DNA of 64,000 bases from Methylophilus methylotrophus DSM 46235 = ATCC 53528 (GTDB taxonomy: Bacteria; Pseudomonadota; Gammaproteobacteria; Burkholderiales; Methylophilaceae), in the NCBI RefSeq assembly GCF_000378225.1, contig NZ_KB905142.1, positions 62,001 to 126,000 on the forward strand. The letters are read 5' to 3'. Of this stretch, positions 18,408 through 27,138 are shown in pieces. Numbering within the stretch: position 1 is the first letter of the stretch; each line of letters opens with the position of its first letter. The position numbers and the translations under genes were made by a program. The notes beneath the pieces were generated by a model, which saw nothing but the letters and a program-made list of their open reading frames with translations, made no database searches and was not told where the DNA came from.

Positions 18408-18428
18408 TCACTTCAGGCGCTTTCAGCC

Positions 18429-18890
18429 ATGAAATGTCCGTTTTGCGGTGCTGATGATACGCAAGTGGTAGATTCCCGCCTCAATGAGGAGGGGAATTCT
18501 ATCCGCCGTCGACGCCGTTGCCAGGTGTGCGACAAACGTTTTACGACTTATGAAACGGCAGAGCTGCACCTGCCGCAAGTGGTCAAGCAGAATGGTACCC
18601 GCGAAGAGTTCAAGCGCGAAAAGTTGCGGGTATCATTTACGCGTGCGCTGCATAAACGCCCTGTCCCTACCGAGTATGTCGACAAAGCCATGGACCGCAT
18701 TATTCAAAAAGTGCTCGGTTTAGGTGTACGTGAAGTGCCTGCCCGGCTACTCGGTGAAACCGTGATGCAGGAACTCAAACAAATGGATCAGGTGGCGTAT
18801 ATCCGCTTTGCTTCGGTGTACCGCAGCTTTTCGGATGTGGATGATTTCCATAACGCCATCCGCGATCTGGATGTGACTGATAGCGATTAA
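18429..18890 (+). CDS. nrdR: Transcriptional repressor NrdR
   Basis: A 153-residue regulator of ribonucleotide reductase genes. The N-terminal zinc ribbon has cysteines in [17 protein letters not shown] and [16 protein letters not shown]. The ATP-cone domain (about residues 49-139) begins near [15 protein letters not shown] and senses dATP/ATP. Length is standard. It is in a glyA-nrdR run and is followed at 20 bases by a small membrane protein. Confidence 0.96.
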   Translation: MKCPFCGADDTQVVDSRLNEEGNSIRRRRRCQVCDKRFTTYETAELHLPQVVKQNGTREEFKREKLRVSFTRALHKRPVPTEYVDKAMDRIIQKVLGLGVREVPARLLGETVMQELKQMDQVAYIRFASVYRSFSDVDDFHNAIRDLDVTDSD

Positions 18891-18910
18891 TCCTCTGAAA
18901 GGCAGAGTGC

Positions 18911-19288
18911 ATGAAACTGATCAAGTTGTCTGCGATTGTACTGGCGGTATTCACGGTGATCCTCACCATCGTCTTTTTTACCTGGTGGGCATTCAAGGAC
19001 GAAGCGGTATTTGGCAGTGAGAAATTTGACCAGACACGCTGGATGGAGCTTTCGAGTAGTGTACAAAAAGATTGCCGCCGGGGTGACATGGCTTACGACC
19101 TCAAAAATCATATCTTGATCCGCGGTGCCAAAAAAGAGGCTGTGATGGCCCTGCTCGGCCGCCCCAGTCTCGAAGATGCCAACGCACTGGAGTATGACCT
19201 CGGCAAATGTATGCATGTTTACCATGCATTGCGTATTTATTTTGATGCGGATGCGCGCTTAACCCATAGCCAGATTTCCTCGCACTAA
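18911..19288 (+). CDS. Small membrane-anchored protein, SmpA/BamE-like repeat
   Basis: A 125-residue protein with an N-terminal membrane helix (IVLAVFTVILTIVFFTWWAF) and a soluble remainder. The segment LIRGAKKEAVMALLGRPSLEDANALEYDLG resembles the small SmpA/OmlA-type motif (G-x-x-x-x-x-V-x-x-x-LG-x-P ... Y-x-LG) seen in many short bacterial lipoproteins. There is no lipobox. It follows nrdR by 20 bases and may be co-transcribed with it. Function unknown. Confidence 0.6.
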   Translation: MKLIKLSAIVLAVFTVILTIVFFTWWAFKDEAVFGSEKFDQTRWMELSSSVQKDCRRGDMAYDLKNHILIRGAKKEAVMALLGRPSLEDANALEYDLGKCMHVYHALRIYFDADARLTHSQISSH

Positions 19289-19292
19289 TGCC

Positions 19293-20435
19293 TTATGCAC
19301 AGGCCAGGGAAAGTCCTGAGGTTTGCGGCGTAAAGGTTTTATAGCGTTTATAGAACGTCTGCATAAAGTCTGCCAGTCGATCAGCGGCAGCAATTTCCAA
19401 CCCATTATAAATCGAGGCACGGATGCCACCGATGCTGCGGTGACCATTCAGGCCTGAAAAGCCTGCCTGTTGGGCAGCCTGTAAAAATGCCTGTTCTATC
19501 TCTGCGTTAGGTAAATTAAATACCACATTCATGTTGGAGCGGTCAGCGATAGCGGCACGACCGCGGTAGAAATCGGCATAGTCATCCAGCACTTGGTACA
19601 AACAAGCTGCTTTCAGCTCGTTATGTTTGGCAATATTGTGCAAGCCGCCGATGTCATGAAGTAGCCAGCGTGTCACCAGCAACACACTGTAAATGGCAAA
19701 CACAGGCGGAGTATTGTAAATAGAGTGCGCATCCGCCTGAGCATGGTAGTTGATAAAGCCAGGTAAGTCCTTGGGCAGGGTCTGCATAAAATCATCGCGC
19801 AAAATGACGAGTGTCACGCCTGCGGGGCCTATGTTTTTTTGGGCATGGGCATAGATCATTGCATAGCGGTTGAATTCGCCTGGTGCAGACAGCAGGTCAG
19901 AGGACATGTCACAGATACGCGGGACATCGTCCCGGCCGGGCACACGGTGAAACTGCAAGCCTTCTACGGTTTCGTTTGAAATGTAGTGAAAATAGGCAGC
20001 ATCTTTTGAAAACTGCAACTCCGCATCACTCGGCAAACGGCTAAACTGGTCAGCCTTGCCGCTCCACGCCAGATGAAGCTTGCCAGACTTTTCAGCTTCA
20101 TGAATGGCTTTGCCACTCCAGTAGCCACTGTGGATGTAGTCAGCAGACTGCCCATCGCGTAACAGGTTCATGGGCAGCATGGAGAACTGTTGCGTGGCGC
20201 CACCTTGCATCATGAGCACGCGCGTAGTGTCAGGCAGGCCCATCAACTGGCGGATATTGTCTTCAAGCTCATGCACGACTTGTGCAAACCATTGCGAACG
20301 GTGGCTGATGCCGAGGATAGACAGACCGACCTCTGGCACACACAGCATGGCGGTTTGTAGCTGCTGCAATACACTCTCCGGCAATGCACCCGGGCCGCCA
20401 GAAAAATTCAATTGATTGGCATTCAGTTTCATCAT
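19293..20435 (-). CDS. serC: Divergent SerC-like phosphoserine aminotransferase
   Basis: A 380-residue class V PLP aminotransferase. The Schiff-base lysine is K200 in YAHAQKNIGPAG. The N-terminus reads LNFSGGPGALPESVL and the substrate region GISHRSQWF; canonical SerC has a FSAGPA...MSHRS pattern, so this is a SerC homologue with many unusual positions. The canonical reaction is 3-phosphohydroxypyruvate plus glutamate to phosphoserine. Its ATG overlaps the last 4 bases of the 714-residue zincin/ATP-grasp gene, so the two are translationally coupled. It may therefore be the housekeeping SerC or a paralogue dedicated to the neighbour's pathway. A second serC elsewhere in the genome would settle this. 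Confidence 0.85.
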   Translation of the reverse strand: MMKLNANQLNFSGGPGALPESVLQQLQTAMLCVPEVGLSILGISHRSQWFAQVVHELEDNIRQLMGLPDTTRVLMMQGGATQQFSMLPMNLLRDGQSADYIHSGYWSGKAIHEAEKSGKLHLAWSGKADQFSRLPSDAELQFSKDAAYFHYISNETVEGLQFHRVPGRDDVPRICDMSSDLLSAPGEFNRYAMIYAHAQKNIGPAGVTLVILRDDFMQTLPKDLPGFINYHAQADAHSIYNTPPVFAIYSVLLVTRWLLHDIGGLHNIAKHNELKAACLYQVLDDYADFYRGRAAIADRSNMNVVFNLPNAEIEQAFLQAAQQAGFSGLNGHRSIGGIRASIYNGLEIAAADRLADFMQTFYKRYKTFTPQTSGLSLACA

Positions 20436-22576
20436 GCGCTCTCCAGTAATGGTTGCGTCTGTAATGTATATAAATACTGCTCGAAAGCGTGCTGTAGTTT
20501 GGCAATCTGCCCAGCCTTGAACGGGAACAGGCTGGCCGAATCCATAGCGTGCACGGCCATGATATGGTCTATTTCAAACACCAGCAGTTTGCCATCCGGT
20601 GTTTCAGCACAATCAATGCACAGGTAATCAAGTTGTAAACGCTCATAAATGGCCGACAATGCAGCCTGATGGCGCGTAGCAAAACTGGTGAAGTTTTGCA
20701 TGAATAGGTCTTCTTCTTCGCGTTTCTCGGCGGACTCATACATGCCGGCGTTGACGTAGTGAACCATCCAGTCACTCGAAATCGCCATATGGCAAATAAA
20801 GGGTTCGCCGCGCAGCATGGCAATTCTGTATTTGCGGAACTGCCCATCGTGGCTGCTGTAATCCACAAAACGGGACACAAAGAAATCGGGGCTTGTCACC
20901 TCTTTTAAATAGTCCGCTAGTTCATTCGCGGAGGTGATTCTGGCCAGATTGTTACCTGCTTGTGAACCAACGGGACGGATAATCAATGGAAAACCAGGCA
21001 ATGCCTCAGGGGCGGGTTGTTTACCTTGGTTTTGCAGGCTTAAATCTGTCACTACCTGGCTACGCGACAGTTTATGTGTGCGTGGCATTTCCAGTCCTGG
21101 GATATCTTGCAAGAGCGCGCTTAATTGATCACGGTTAACGTTGGGCAGTAAATGCGGTGGATTGATGACCGGTTTTGCGTGACCTGACAGGCTGGCTTGC
21201 ACAGCTAACAATAGCGCCCGGTTAGCCTGGCTATCAGACAGGCCTACCATGACGGCATCATGTTCAGGGAGTGGAGAGGGCAGCGGCTGTTCTACCGTGG
21301 CGTAGTAATAAAGCAGTTCTACCGGGGTGTTTTCCAGCAGGCAATCAATAGGGGTGTTTTCTGACAGGTCACCTGCCGTCATGATCATCAGCAGGCGGAA
21401 TTTTGGTCGCCTGCAGTCAGCCGGGCGAATATACAGACGCTGTAAGGCTAATGCCTGCTCCTGGATGGCTAATCCCATGTCTCGCATTTTGAGACATAAA
21501 AATACCGTCGCCAGATTCATCCATAAGATGGCATTCTCCTGGTCTTGATTAGCTTGTACCAGCAACGATTGTGCATGGGATCGCAAGTCCGCGCCATTCA
21601 GGTTCATGCGCAGGAAAGGCGCAAGGCCCTGGAAGGTATGCCCGGCATTATTGTGTTCCAGTGACTGCAATAAGTTATGAAAGTATCGCCGCTTTTCAAT
21701 GGCACGCGACGAAGCCCAGAAGTCATCGCTGGTGAATACCAGTGCATCGCCGACCTTTACCTGCACGCGATAGGGTTGGCCCAGCAATTGTGTATGCACG
21801 TAAGTGGCAAAGCACTCGGCGAAATCTTCCTGTACATCCATGCTGGCATATAAGGAGGGAAAAGCAGTTCTTGCCAGGTCGCGGTAAAGATCTAGCGCCT
21901 GGCTGACATGCAGTACCGGCTGGCGGTAAAACGAGATTTTTTCACGGTGGGGAAAGTTCTGTTCTGGTCGAATCGCTTTAGTACCACTCGTTTGCCAGCT
22001 ATGTTTGCTAAAGTGACCGGCCAGTTTGGGGAGAGGAAAGCTCCACTCTTTGGGGCAAATGTCTGTCATGGTAGCGAGGACATGGCCAAATTCATGCAGT
22101 AATAGGAAGCGCAAGGCTTGCACGCGATGGTCGCTGTCTTCGTTGGCAATGCACACCTGAATCTGCACCTCTTCATCCGCCGTAAACGCCGAATTTTCTT
22201 TCCAGCTGGCCCAGGCATTTGCCGAAGCGTGCGCAAACGCATGAGTATCCAGCACGATAATAAATCCGATATTGTTGCTGCCATCACCCAGTGCGACCAT
22301 ATCGGTCAGGCCGGATGCTCCCAGGCCATCAGCAAAGAAAATCCCCAGTACAGATTTGTTGAGCGTATTCATGAGGCTTTCTGGCAGGGTTGCCAACGCC
22401 TCTGTTAAATCTGATTCTATTTCAGGGCTTATTCGGCTGAGGGTGCATGTCTGCTGCTGCGAGCGGCCATAAGTCGATAAAAACGACTGCAAGTCTGCGG
22501 TAGGGGCGGCAATGCGTGTGTGCAGCGGTTGTGCATACAGGGCCAGCCAAGGGTTGGGATCGGCAATATAAATCAT
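20432..22576 (-). CDS. Zincin / helical-repeat / ATP-grasp fusion protein
   Basis: A 714-residue soluble protein in three parts. The N-terminal ~300 residues look like a zinc metallopeptidase: LLHEFGHVLATM carries HExxH at 161-165, and EDFAECFATYVH (E254) is a good candidate for the third ligand. Residues ~330-390 are helical and TPR-like (NQDQENAILWMNLATVFLCL). The C-terminal ~230 residues are ATP-grasp-like: RPVGSQAGNNLARI (534-547), FRKYRIAMLRGEPFICHMAI, and a metal site in CIDCAETPDGKLLVFEID (D655, E668, D670). ATP-grasp ligases join a carboxylate to an amine via an acyl phosphate. The gene overlaps serC by 4 bases. No signal peptide. The combined activity is undescribed to my knowledge; the domain calls are by eye. 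Confidence 0.7.
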   Translation of the reverse strand: MIYIADPNPWLALYAQPLHTRIAAPTADLQSFLSTYGRSQQQTCTLSRISPEIESDLTEALATLPESLMNTLNKSVLGIFFADGLGASGLTDMVALGDGSNNIGFIIVLDTHAFAHASANAWASWKENSAFTADEEVQIQVCIANEDSDHRVQALRFLLLHEFGHVLATMTDICPKEWSFPLPKLAGHFSKHSWQTSGTKAIRPEQNFPHREKISFYRQPVLHVSQALDLYRDLARTAFPSLYASMDVQEDFAECFATYVHTQLLGQPYRVQVKVGDALVFTSDDFWASSRAIEKRRYFHNLLQSLEHNNAGHTFQGLAPFLRMNLNGADLRSHAQSLLVQANQDQENAILWMNLATVFLCLKMRDMGLAIQEQALALQRLYIRPADCRRPKFRLLMIMTAGDLSENTPIDCLLENTPVELLYYYATVEQPLPSPLPEHDAVMVGLSDSQANRALLLAVQASLSGHAKPVINPPHLLPNVNRDQLSALLQDIPGLEMPRTHKLSRSQVVTDLSLQNQGKQPAPEALPGFPLIIRPVGSQAGNNLARITSANELADYLKEVTSPDFFVSRFVDYSSHDGQFRKYRIAMLRGEPFICHMAISSDWMVHYVNAGMYESAEKREEEDLFMQNFTSFATRHQAALSAIYERLQLDYLCIDCAETPDGKLLVFEIDHIMAVHAMDSASLFPFKAGQIAKLQHAFEQYLYTLQTQPLLESA

Positions 22577-22738
22577 ACTTTGAGTGTAGCGTCATTACGC
22601 GTGCGTGCTTGCCTGAAAGAAACACGCAAAACCCCCCGTATTCGGCAGTTCGTGATGCGAGTGATGTTGCGATTTCACGCATGAGACCTTGTGCACAAAA
22701 GAACCGTAAACGCGGTATTTTTTGTATCATGGCAATCT

Positions 22739-23830
22739 ATGTCTCAAAGTACACAAGATATTGAATGGATGACCCGTGCGCTGCGTCTGGCAGCGCGTGG
22801 GCTGTATACCACGACGCCTAACCCGCGTGTTGGCTGTGTCATTGTCAAACATGGCCAGGTGGTAGGCGAAGGTGCCCACCTCAAGGCGGGTGAACCGCAC
22901 GCGGAGGTGCATGCCCTGCAAGCGGCAGGTGACTTGGCGCGCGACGCGACAGCCTATGTCACGCTGGAGCCTTGCAGTCATTTTGGACGCACGCCACCCT
23001 GTGCCGATGCGCTGGTCAAAGCGGGCATCAACCGCGTTGTCGTGGCGATGCAAGATCCTAACCCGCTGGTTTCGGGCAAGGGCATTGAACGTTTGCGAGC
23101 ACAAAACATCACGGTGACGGTAGGCGTGTGTGAAGCACAGGCGAGGGCACTCAACCCAGGTTTTATACTTCGCATGACCCAGCAACGGCCTTATGTCAGG
23201 CTCAAGGTGGCTGCCAGTCTGGATGGCCGTACAGCGTTATTGAATGGTGTCAGCCAGTGGATCACTTCAGCAGATGCGCGTAAGGATGTACATCATTGGC
23301 GTGCACAGAGTTGTGCCATTGTGACTGGTATTGGCAGTATCCTCAAAGATGACTCCGCGTTAACGGTCAGGGATGTCCAGACCTCCAGGCAACCCTTGCG
23401 CGTGATTGTGGACAGCAGGCTAAAGATTCCCCTCGATGCTAAAGTGTTGCAGGATGGTCATGCTGTGGTGGCATATGCACAGGGGGATGCAGCCAAACTG
23501 GAGTTGTTGCAGGTGATGGGTGTACGCACATTGCATGTGGCGAATGCGCAAGGCCTGGTCGATCTGGCAGCACTCATGCAAACCCTGGCAGCGCTACCCT
23601 GCAATGAGGTGCTGATAGAAGCGGGTGCAACCCTCAATGGTGCCTTCCTGCAAACGGGGCTTGTGGATGAACTATTATTGTATTACGCACCCAAACTGAT
23701 GGGCAGTACTGCGCGCGGCATGTTTGCCCTGCCCGAGATGGCACACATGACTGACGCACATCCCCTGCATATTCATGATATTCGCCAGTTCGGCCAGGAT
23801 ATCCGTGTGCAGGCCAAACTCCAACCCTGA
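22739..23830 (+). CDS. ribD: Bifunctional riboflavin biosynthesis deaminase/reductase
   Basis: A 363-residue enzyme for two steps of riboflavin synthesis. The deaminase domain has zinc ligands in GEPHAEVHALQ and EPCSHFGRTPPCADAL. The reductase domain begins near RPYVRLKVAASLDGRTAL and uses NADPH. The frame opens with a GTG at 22691, but the ATG at 22739 (MSQSTQDIEWMTRALRLA) matches the family N-terminus. It is followed 5 bases later by a TatD-family gene. The other rib genes are not in the window, and I saw no FMN riboswitch upstream. Confidence 0.95.
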   Translation: MSQSTQDIEWMTRALRLAARGLYTTTPNPRVGCVIVKHGQVVGEGAHLKAGEPHAEVHALQAAGDLARDATAYVTLEPCSHFGRTPPCADALVKAGINRVVVAMQDPNPLVSGKGIERLRAQNITVTVGVCEAQARALNPGFILRMTQQRPYVRLKVAASLDGRTALLNGVSQWITSADARKDVHHWRAQSCAIVTGIGSILKDDSALTVRDVQTSRQPLRVIVDSRLKIPLDAKVLQDGHAVVAYAQGDAAKLELLQVMGVRTLHVANAQGLVDLAALMQTLAALPCNEVLIEAGATLNGAFLQTGLVDELLLYYAPKLMGSTARGMFALPEMAHMTDAHPLHIHDIRQFGQDIRVQAKLQP

Positions 23831-23835
23831 TATGT

Positions 23836-24636
23836 ATGCTGATTGATACCCATTGCCACTTAGATGCCAGCGAGTTTGATGCCGATCGTGACCAAGTGTG
23901 GCGAGAGGCGCAAGCGCAAGGCGTGCGTGCGCTGGTGATTCCGGCTGTCATGCAATCCACGTTCCAACCGGTGATGGATTGGTGCGCACAGCATCCACAC
24001 ACAGGCTTTGCCCTGGGCTGGCATCCTCTGTTTGTCGATCAGGCGGCAGATGACGCCTTGCAGCAGATGCAAGACACGGTGGCGGCAGTGTTGGCAGGCC
24101 CGCAAGCAGGGCAACTCCTGGCAATCGGGGAAATCGGCCTGGATTTTTATGTCACGCGCGACAACGAAGTCAAGCAGGTTGCCCTGTTTGAAGGGCAATT
24201 ACAGATCGCCAAGCAGTTTGGTCTGCCGGTCATTTTACATGTGCGTGCTGCAGTGGATAGTGTGCTTAAATACTTGCGCAAACATCGTCTAGATAGTGGT
24301 ATTGCGCATGCATTCAATGGCAGCCTGCAGCAGGCAACGATATTCACTGAACTTGGATTCAAGCTTGGATTTGGCGGTGCCATGACCTGGCCACGCGCAC
24401 TGAAAATCCGCAAGCTGGCTGCTGAGCTCCCCGTGGAAGCCCTGGTTTTAGAGACGGATGCGCCCGATATTCCCCCGGTTTGGGTGGGTCATCACGGACG
24501 GAATACGCCTGGACAATTAAAAAGAATAGCAGAGGAAATGGCCCTAATTCGTGGCTTGGAAATTTCGCAACTCATTGAAATCACAGGTAAAAATTCTATG
24601 CAAGTTTTGCCAAAATTAGCGTATTTATGCACATGA
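23836..24636 (+). CDS. TatD-family metal-dependent DNase
   Basis: A 266-residue TIM-barrel hydrolase. Metal ligands are in MLIDTHCHLDASEFD, IGEIGLDFYV (Glu), PVILHVRAA (His), HAFNGSLQQA (His) and LETDAPDIPP (Asp). TatD proteins are 3'-5' exonucleases acting on DNA and possibly on D-aminoacyl substrates. This one belongs to the YjjV-like group. It is 5 bases downstream of ribD and probably on the same transcript, with no evident functional link. Confidence 0.9.
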   Translation: MLIDTHCHLDASEFDADRDQVWREAQAQGVRALVIPAVMQSTFQPVMDWCAQHPHTGFALGWHPLFVDQAADDALQQMQDTVAAVLAGPQAGQLLAIGEIGLDFYVTRDNEVKQVALFEGQLQIAKQFGLPVILHVRAAVDSVLKYLRKHRLDSGIAHAFNGSLQQATIFTELGFKLGFGGAMTWPRALKIRKLAAELPVEALVLETDAPDIPPVWVGHHGRNTPGQLKRIAEEMALIRGLEISQLIEITGKNSMQVLPKLAYLCT

Positions 24637-24787
24637 CTTAAAGTGACACTTTAAGAATATGACGAAAGTGTTTCAATTATAGTGGTGAGTTATAAGTCAT
24701 TGATTTTATTGAATAAAAAAATAGATTAAAAAATGAACTTTTGGAAAAAGTCCTTTTAAATTGGTAAGTTACGTTTTTAAGACACAG

Positions 24788-24822
24788 CAATCCACAAAGT
24801 TATCCACAGATTTTGTGGATTG
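24788..24822 (+). promoter_or_regulatory. DnaA-box cluster forming an 11-bp hairpin
   Basis: A perfect DnaA box TTATCCACA (24800-24808) lies inside an inverted repeat whose arms CAATCCACAAA (24788-24798) and TTTGTGGATTG (24812-24822) each carry a DnaA-like box (CAATCCACA, 7 of 9). The flanking 24650-24785 stretch is very AT-rich. No dnaA, dnaN or gyrB gene is near, so a chromosomal origin is unlikely. A DnaA-titration site or DnaA-controlled promoter for mtnA is possible. Confidence 0.55.
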
Positions 24823-24907
24823 AAATTTACGGTGTTTGTCCTACAAAAAAAGCAAGCGGTTTTACAAACTTTACAACAATTGATTCTCCATCGTCAGGCA
24901 TCATTAC

Positions 24908-25981
24908 ATGCGTATTCATGAACAACATTTTCGTACAATTTGGCAGGAGGCCAATGCTGTCTGCCTAATAGACCAAACACGCCTCCCCTTTGAATTTGTG
25001 ACCGTCACCGTGACGACCCTGCCGGAAATTTGTCATGCCATCCGCAGCATGCAAGTGCGCGGCGCGCCACTGATAGGGGCCACAGCTGCTTACGGCGTGG
25101 CACTGGGGATACAGGCTGTTGCCACAGACCAGCAGTTAAATGCTGTTGTGAAAGAATTGATTGCGACCAGGCCGACTGCCGTTAACCTGGCATGGGCGGC
25201 TACACGCATGCAGCAACAATTGCAGGCTTTACCAGTATCGGCACGCGCAGCCCATGCCTGGCAGATGGCTGCAGAAATCGCTGATGAAGATGTGGCGCAG
25301 AATCTGGCGATTGGCCAGCATGGCAAAGTGTTGATTGACTCAAAAGCGGGTGTTAATCCTCAGCAGGTAGTGAATATCCTGACCCATTGCAACGCCGGGT
25401 GGCTGGCGACGGTGGATGGCGGAACAGCGCTGGCGCCGATTTACGCTGCGCATGATGCAGGCCTGAGGGTGCATGTATGGGTAGACGAAACACGTCCGCG
25501 CAACCAGGGTGCCAGCCTGACCGCCTGGGAGCTGGCGCAGCATGGCGTCCCGCATACGGTCATTGCAGACAATGCGGGCGGGCATCTGATGCAGCACGGG
25601 CAGGTCGATATGGTGATTGTGGGGGCGGACCGGGTGTCACGGCACGGGGATGTCTGCAACAAGATTGGTACCTATTTGAAGGCCCTGGCGGCCTTTGACC
25701 AGAATGTGCCGTTTTATGCAGCCGTCCCCACGCCTACCATAGATTGGCAACTGGCACGCGGAGCGGATATCGACATTGAAATGCGCGATGCCGATGAAGT
25801 GGCTTATATGCAAGGCCAGGGAAAGGATGGACAGTTGCAACAAGTGCGTGTCATTCCACATGAAAGCCAGGCACTGAATCCTGCGTTTGACGTAACCCCC
25901 GCCAGGCTGGTGACAGGCATCATTACCGAGCGGGGGGTGTTTTCTCCAAATCAATTAAGCAACCTGGAGCTTTCCACATGA
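24908..25981 (+). CDS. mtnA: S-methyl-5-thioribose-1-phosphate isomerase
   Basis: A 357-residue enzyme of methionine salvage, converting methylthioribose 1-phosphate to methylthioribulose 1-phosphate. Family signatures include MQVRGAPLIGATAAYGVALG, LTHCNAGWLATVDGGTALAP (catalytic Cys) and VIVGADRVSRHGDVCNKIGTY (catalytic Asp). The C-terminal FDVTPARLVTGIITERGV is typical. The last 4 bases overlap the start of the downstream class II aldolase, so the two act in sequence. Upstream lies an AT-rich region with DnaA boxes. Confidence 0.96.
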   Translation: MRIHEQHFRTIWQEANAVCLIDQTRLPFEFVTVTVTTLPEICHAIRSMQVRGAPLIGATAAYGVALGIQAVATDQQLNAVVKELIATRPTAVNLAWAATRMQQQLQALPVSARAAHAWQMAAEIADEDVAQNLAIGQHGKVLIDSKAGVNPQQVVNILTHCNAGWLATVDGGTALAPIYAAHDAGLRVHVWVDETRPRNQGASLTAWELAQHGVPHTVIADNAGGHLMQHGQVDMVIVGADRVSRHGDVCNKIGTYLKALAAFDQNVPFYAAVPTPTIDWQLARGADIDIEMRDADEVAYMQGQGKDGQLQQVRVIPHESQALNPAFDVTPARLVTGIITERGVFSPNQLSNLELST

Positions 25982-26625
25982 ACGCCACCCCTGCAGAGCA
26001 GTTGTTGCAGACAGTGCAAAAGATGGCACAGGCTGGACTCAATAAAGGCACGTCCGGGAACGCCAGTATTCGCTTGGAGGATGGTTTTTTGGTTACCCCT
26101 TCTGGCGTCCCGGTTGAGCAGTTGAACGCAACAAGTATGGTGTACATGGACTGGGAGGGTAGGCCGGAAGCTGGTAAGAAACCTTCCAGTGAATGGCGTT
26201 TTCACCGCGATATTTTGCTGGCCAGGCCAGAAATGGGCGCCGTTGTCCATACCCATAGCATGTTCGCTACCACCATCGCTTGCATGGGGTGCAACGTGCC
26301 ACCCTTCCATTACATGATTGCAACAGTCGGCGGCGATGATATCCGTTGTGCCCCCTATGCCTTGTTCGGGACCCAGGACTTGTCCGACAGTGCCGTTGAC
26401 GCCTTGCACGACCGCAAGGCTTGCCTGTTGGCGCACCACGGCATGATTGCGGTGGGCAAGACTCTGCCACAAGCGCTGGCGATTGCGGTGGAAGTTGAGA
26501 ACCTGTGTGAGCAGTATTGGCGGCTATTGCAGTTGGGTGAGGTTAAACTGCTGACGTCTGAACAGATGCGCGAGGTACATGCCCAGTTCACCGGTTATGG
26601 TCAGTGGGGGAAATCGCAGCTATAG
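25978..26625 (+). CDS. Class II aldolase, FucA/Ald2-like (methylthioadenosine salvage)
   Basis: A 215-residue zinc aldolase. It carries SGNASIRLEDGFLVTPSGVP, SSEWRFHRDIL (catalytic Glu72), zinc ligands H91 and H93 in VVHTHSMF, HYMIATVGGDDIRCAPYALFGT and a further His in LLAHHGMIA. These resemble fuculose-1-phosphate aldolase more than MtnB dehydratase. Coupled by 4 bases to mtnA, it most likely cleaves methylthioribulose 1-phosphate to DHAP and methylthioacetaldehyde, as Ald2 does in the DHAP shunt of Rhodospirillum and E. coli. MtnB remains the alternative. No mtnC, mtnD or mtnK is in the window. Confidence 0.8.
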   Translation: MNATPAEQLLQTVQKMAQAGLNKGTSGNASIRLEDGFLVTPSGVPVEQLNATSMVYMDWEGRPEAGKKPSSEWRFHRDILLARPEMGAVVHTHSMFATTIACMGCNVPPFHYMIATVGGDDIRCAPYALFGTQDLSDSAVDALHDRKACLLAHHGMIAVGKTLPQALAIAVEVENLCEQYWRLLQLGEVKLLTSEQMREVHAQFTGYGQWGKSQL

Positions 26626-27120
26626 CTTTGGAAAGAGTTCCAGTGTGGTCAGGCGCAACAAACGGCTCGGGTCACAGACGAAGACATTATTTTCCATGGC
26701 CAGAATCGCTTCGGTAGGGGCGTAACACCTGAGCAAAACACCACCGGAGTCGACCGCATTGAGACCTTTGGCATAACTGGTGGCAAACGCTTGCGAAGGT
26801 GTCCAGCAGAAACCGATCTGGTGCTGGTCAAATAAAAACCAGCATTCGCCGCGATACAAGTTTAATCCTTCCCCGTTGTAACCTGGCAAGGCCTTTCTGA
26901 GTACCGCCAGTATCAAATCATCGTCCCGGATTTTTGCACGCAAGTCACCGCCGTACTGCATCCACAACGTGGCTATTTTCGCTTTCTGAAAAGCGGAATC
27001 ATCTTTGAGTTGAGAGAGATAGTTGAACGTTTCGCGCCAGAGCGGGGCATCCACCGCGTTGACATACGAACCCAGGCAAAACTGTTTGGCGAGGGACTGG
27101 ACTGTTTGTGTCATCTGCAT
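26620..27120 (-). CDS. Putative ADP-ribosyltransferase-like protein
   Basis: A 166-residue soluble protein. The core GLNLYRGECWFLFDQHQIGF, CWTPSQAFATSYAKGL and GGVLLRCYAPTEAILA resembles small ADP-ribosyltransferase folds (Arg90 in YRGE, then a G-x-x-WT-x-x-x-x-A-x-x-(F/Y)A segment, then a candidate catalytic Glu in PTEAI). This is a by-eye fold suggestion. It ends inside the 3' end of the aldolase gene (6-base convergent overlap) and lies 18 bases downstream of bpt on the same strand. If real it would modify a cytoplasmic target, since no secretion signal is present. Confidence 0.45.
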   Translation of the reverse strand: MQMTQTVQSLAKQFCLGSYVNAVDAPLWRETFNYLSQLKDDSAFQKAKIATLWMQYGGDLRAKIRDDDLILAVLRKALPGYNGEGLNLYRGECWFLFDQHQIGFCWTPSQAFATSYAKGLNAVDSGGVLLRCYAPTEAILAMENNVFVCDPSRLLRLTTLELFPKL

Positions 27121-27138
27121 CTGTTACAAAATCCGGGC

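Noticed and set aside
24650-24907. Chromosomal replication origin
   Set aside because: The DnaA boxes are clustered, but there are only three, two of them imperfect, and no dnaA, dnaN, gyrB or rpmH gene is near. Kept as a DnaA-binding site only.
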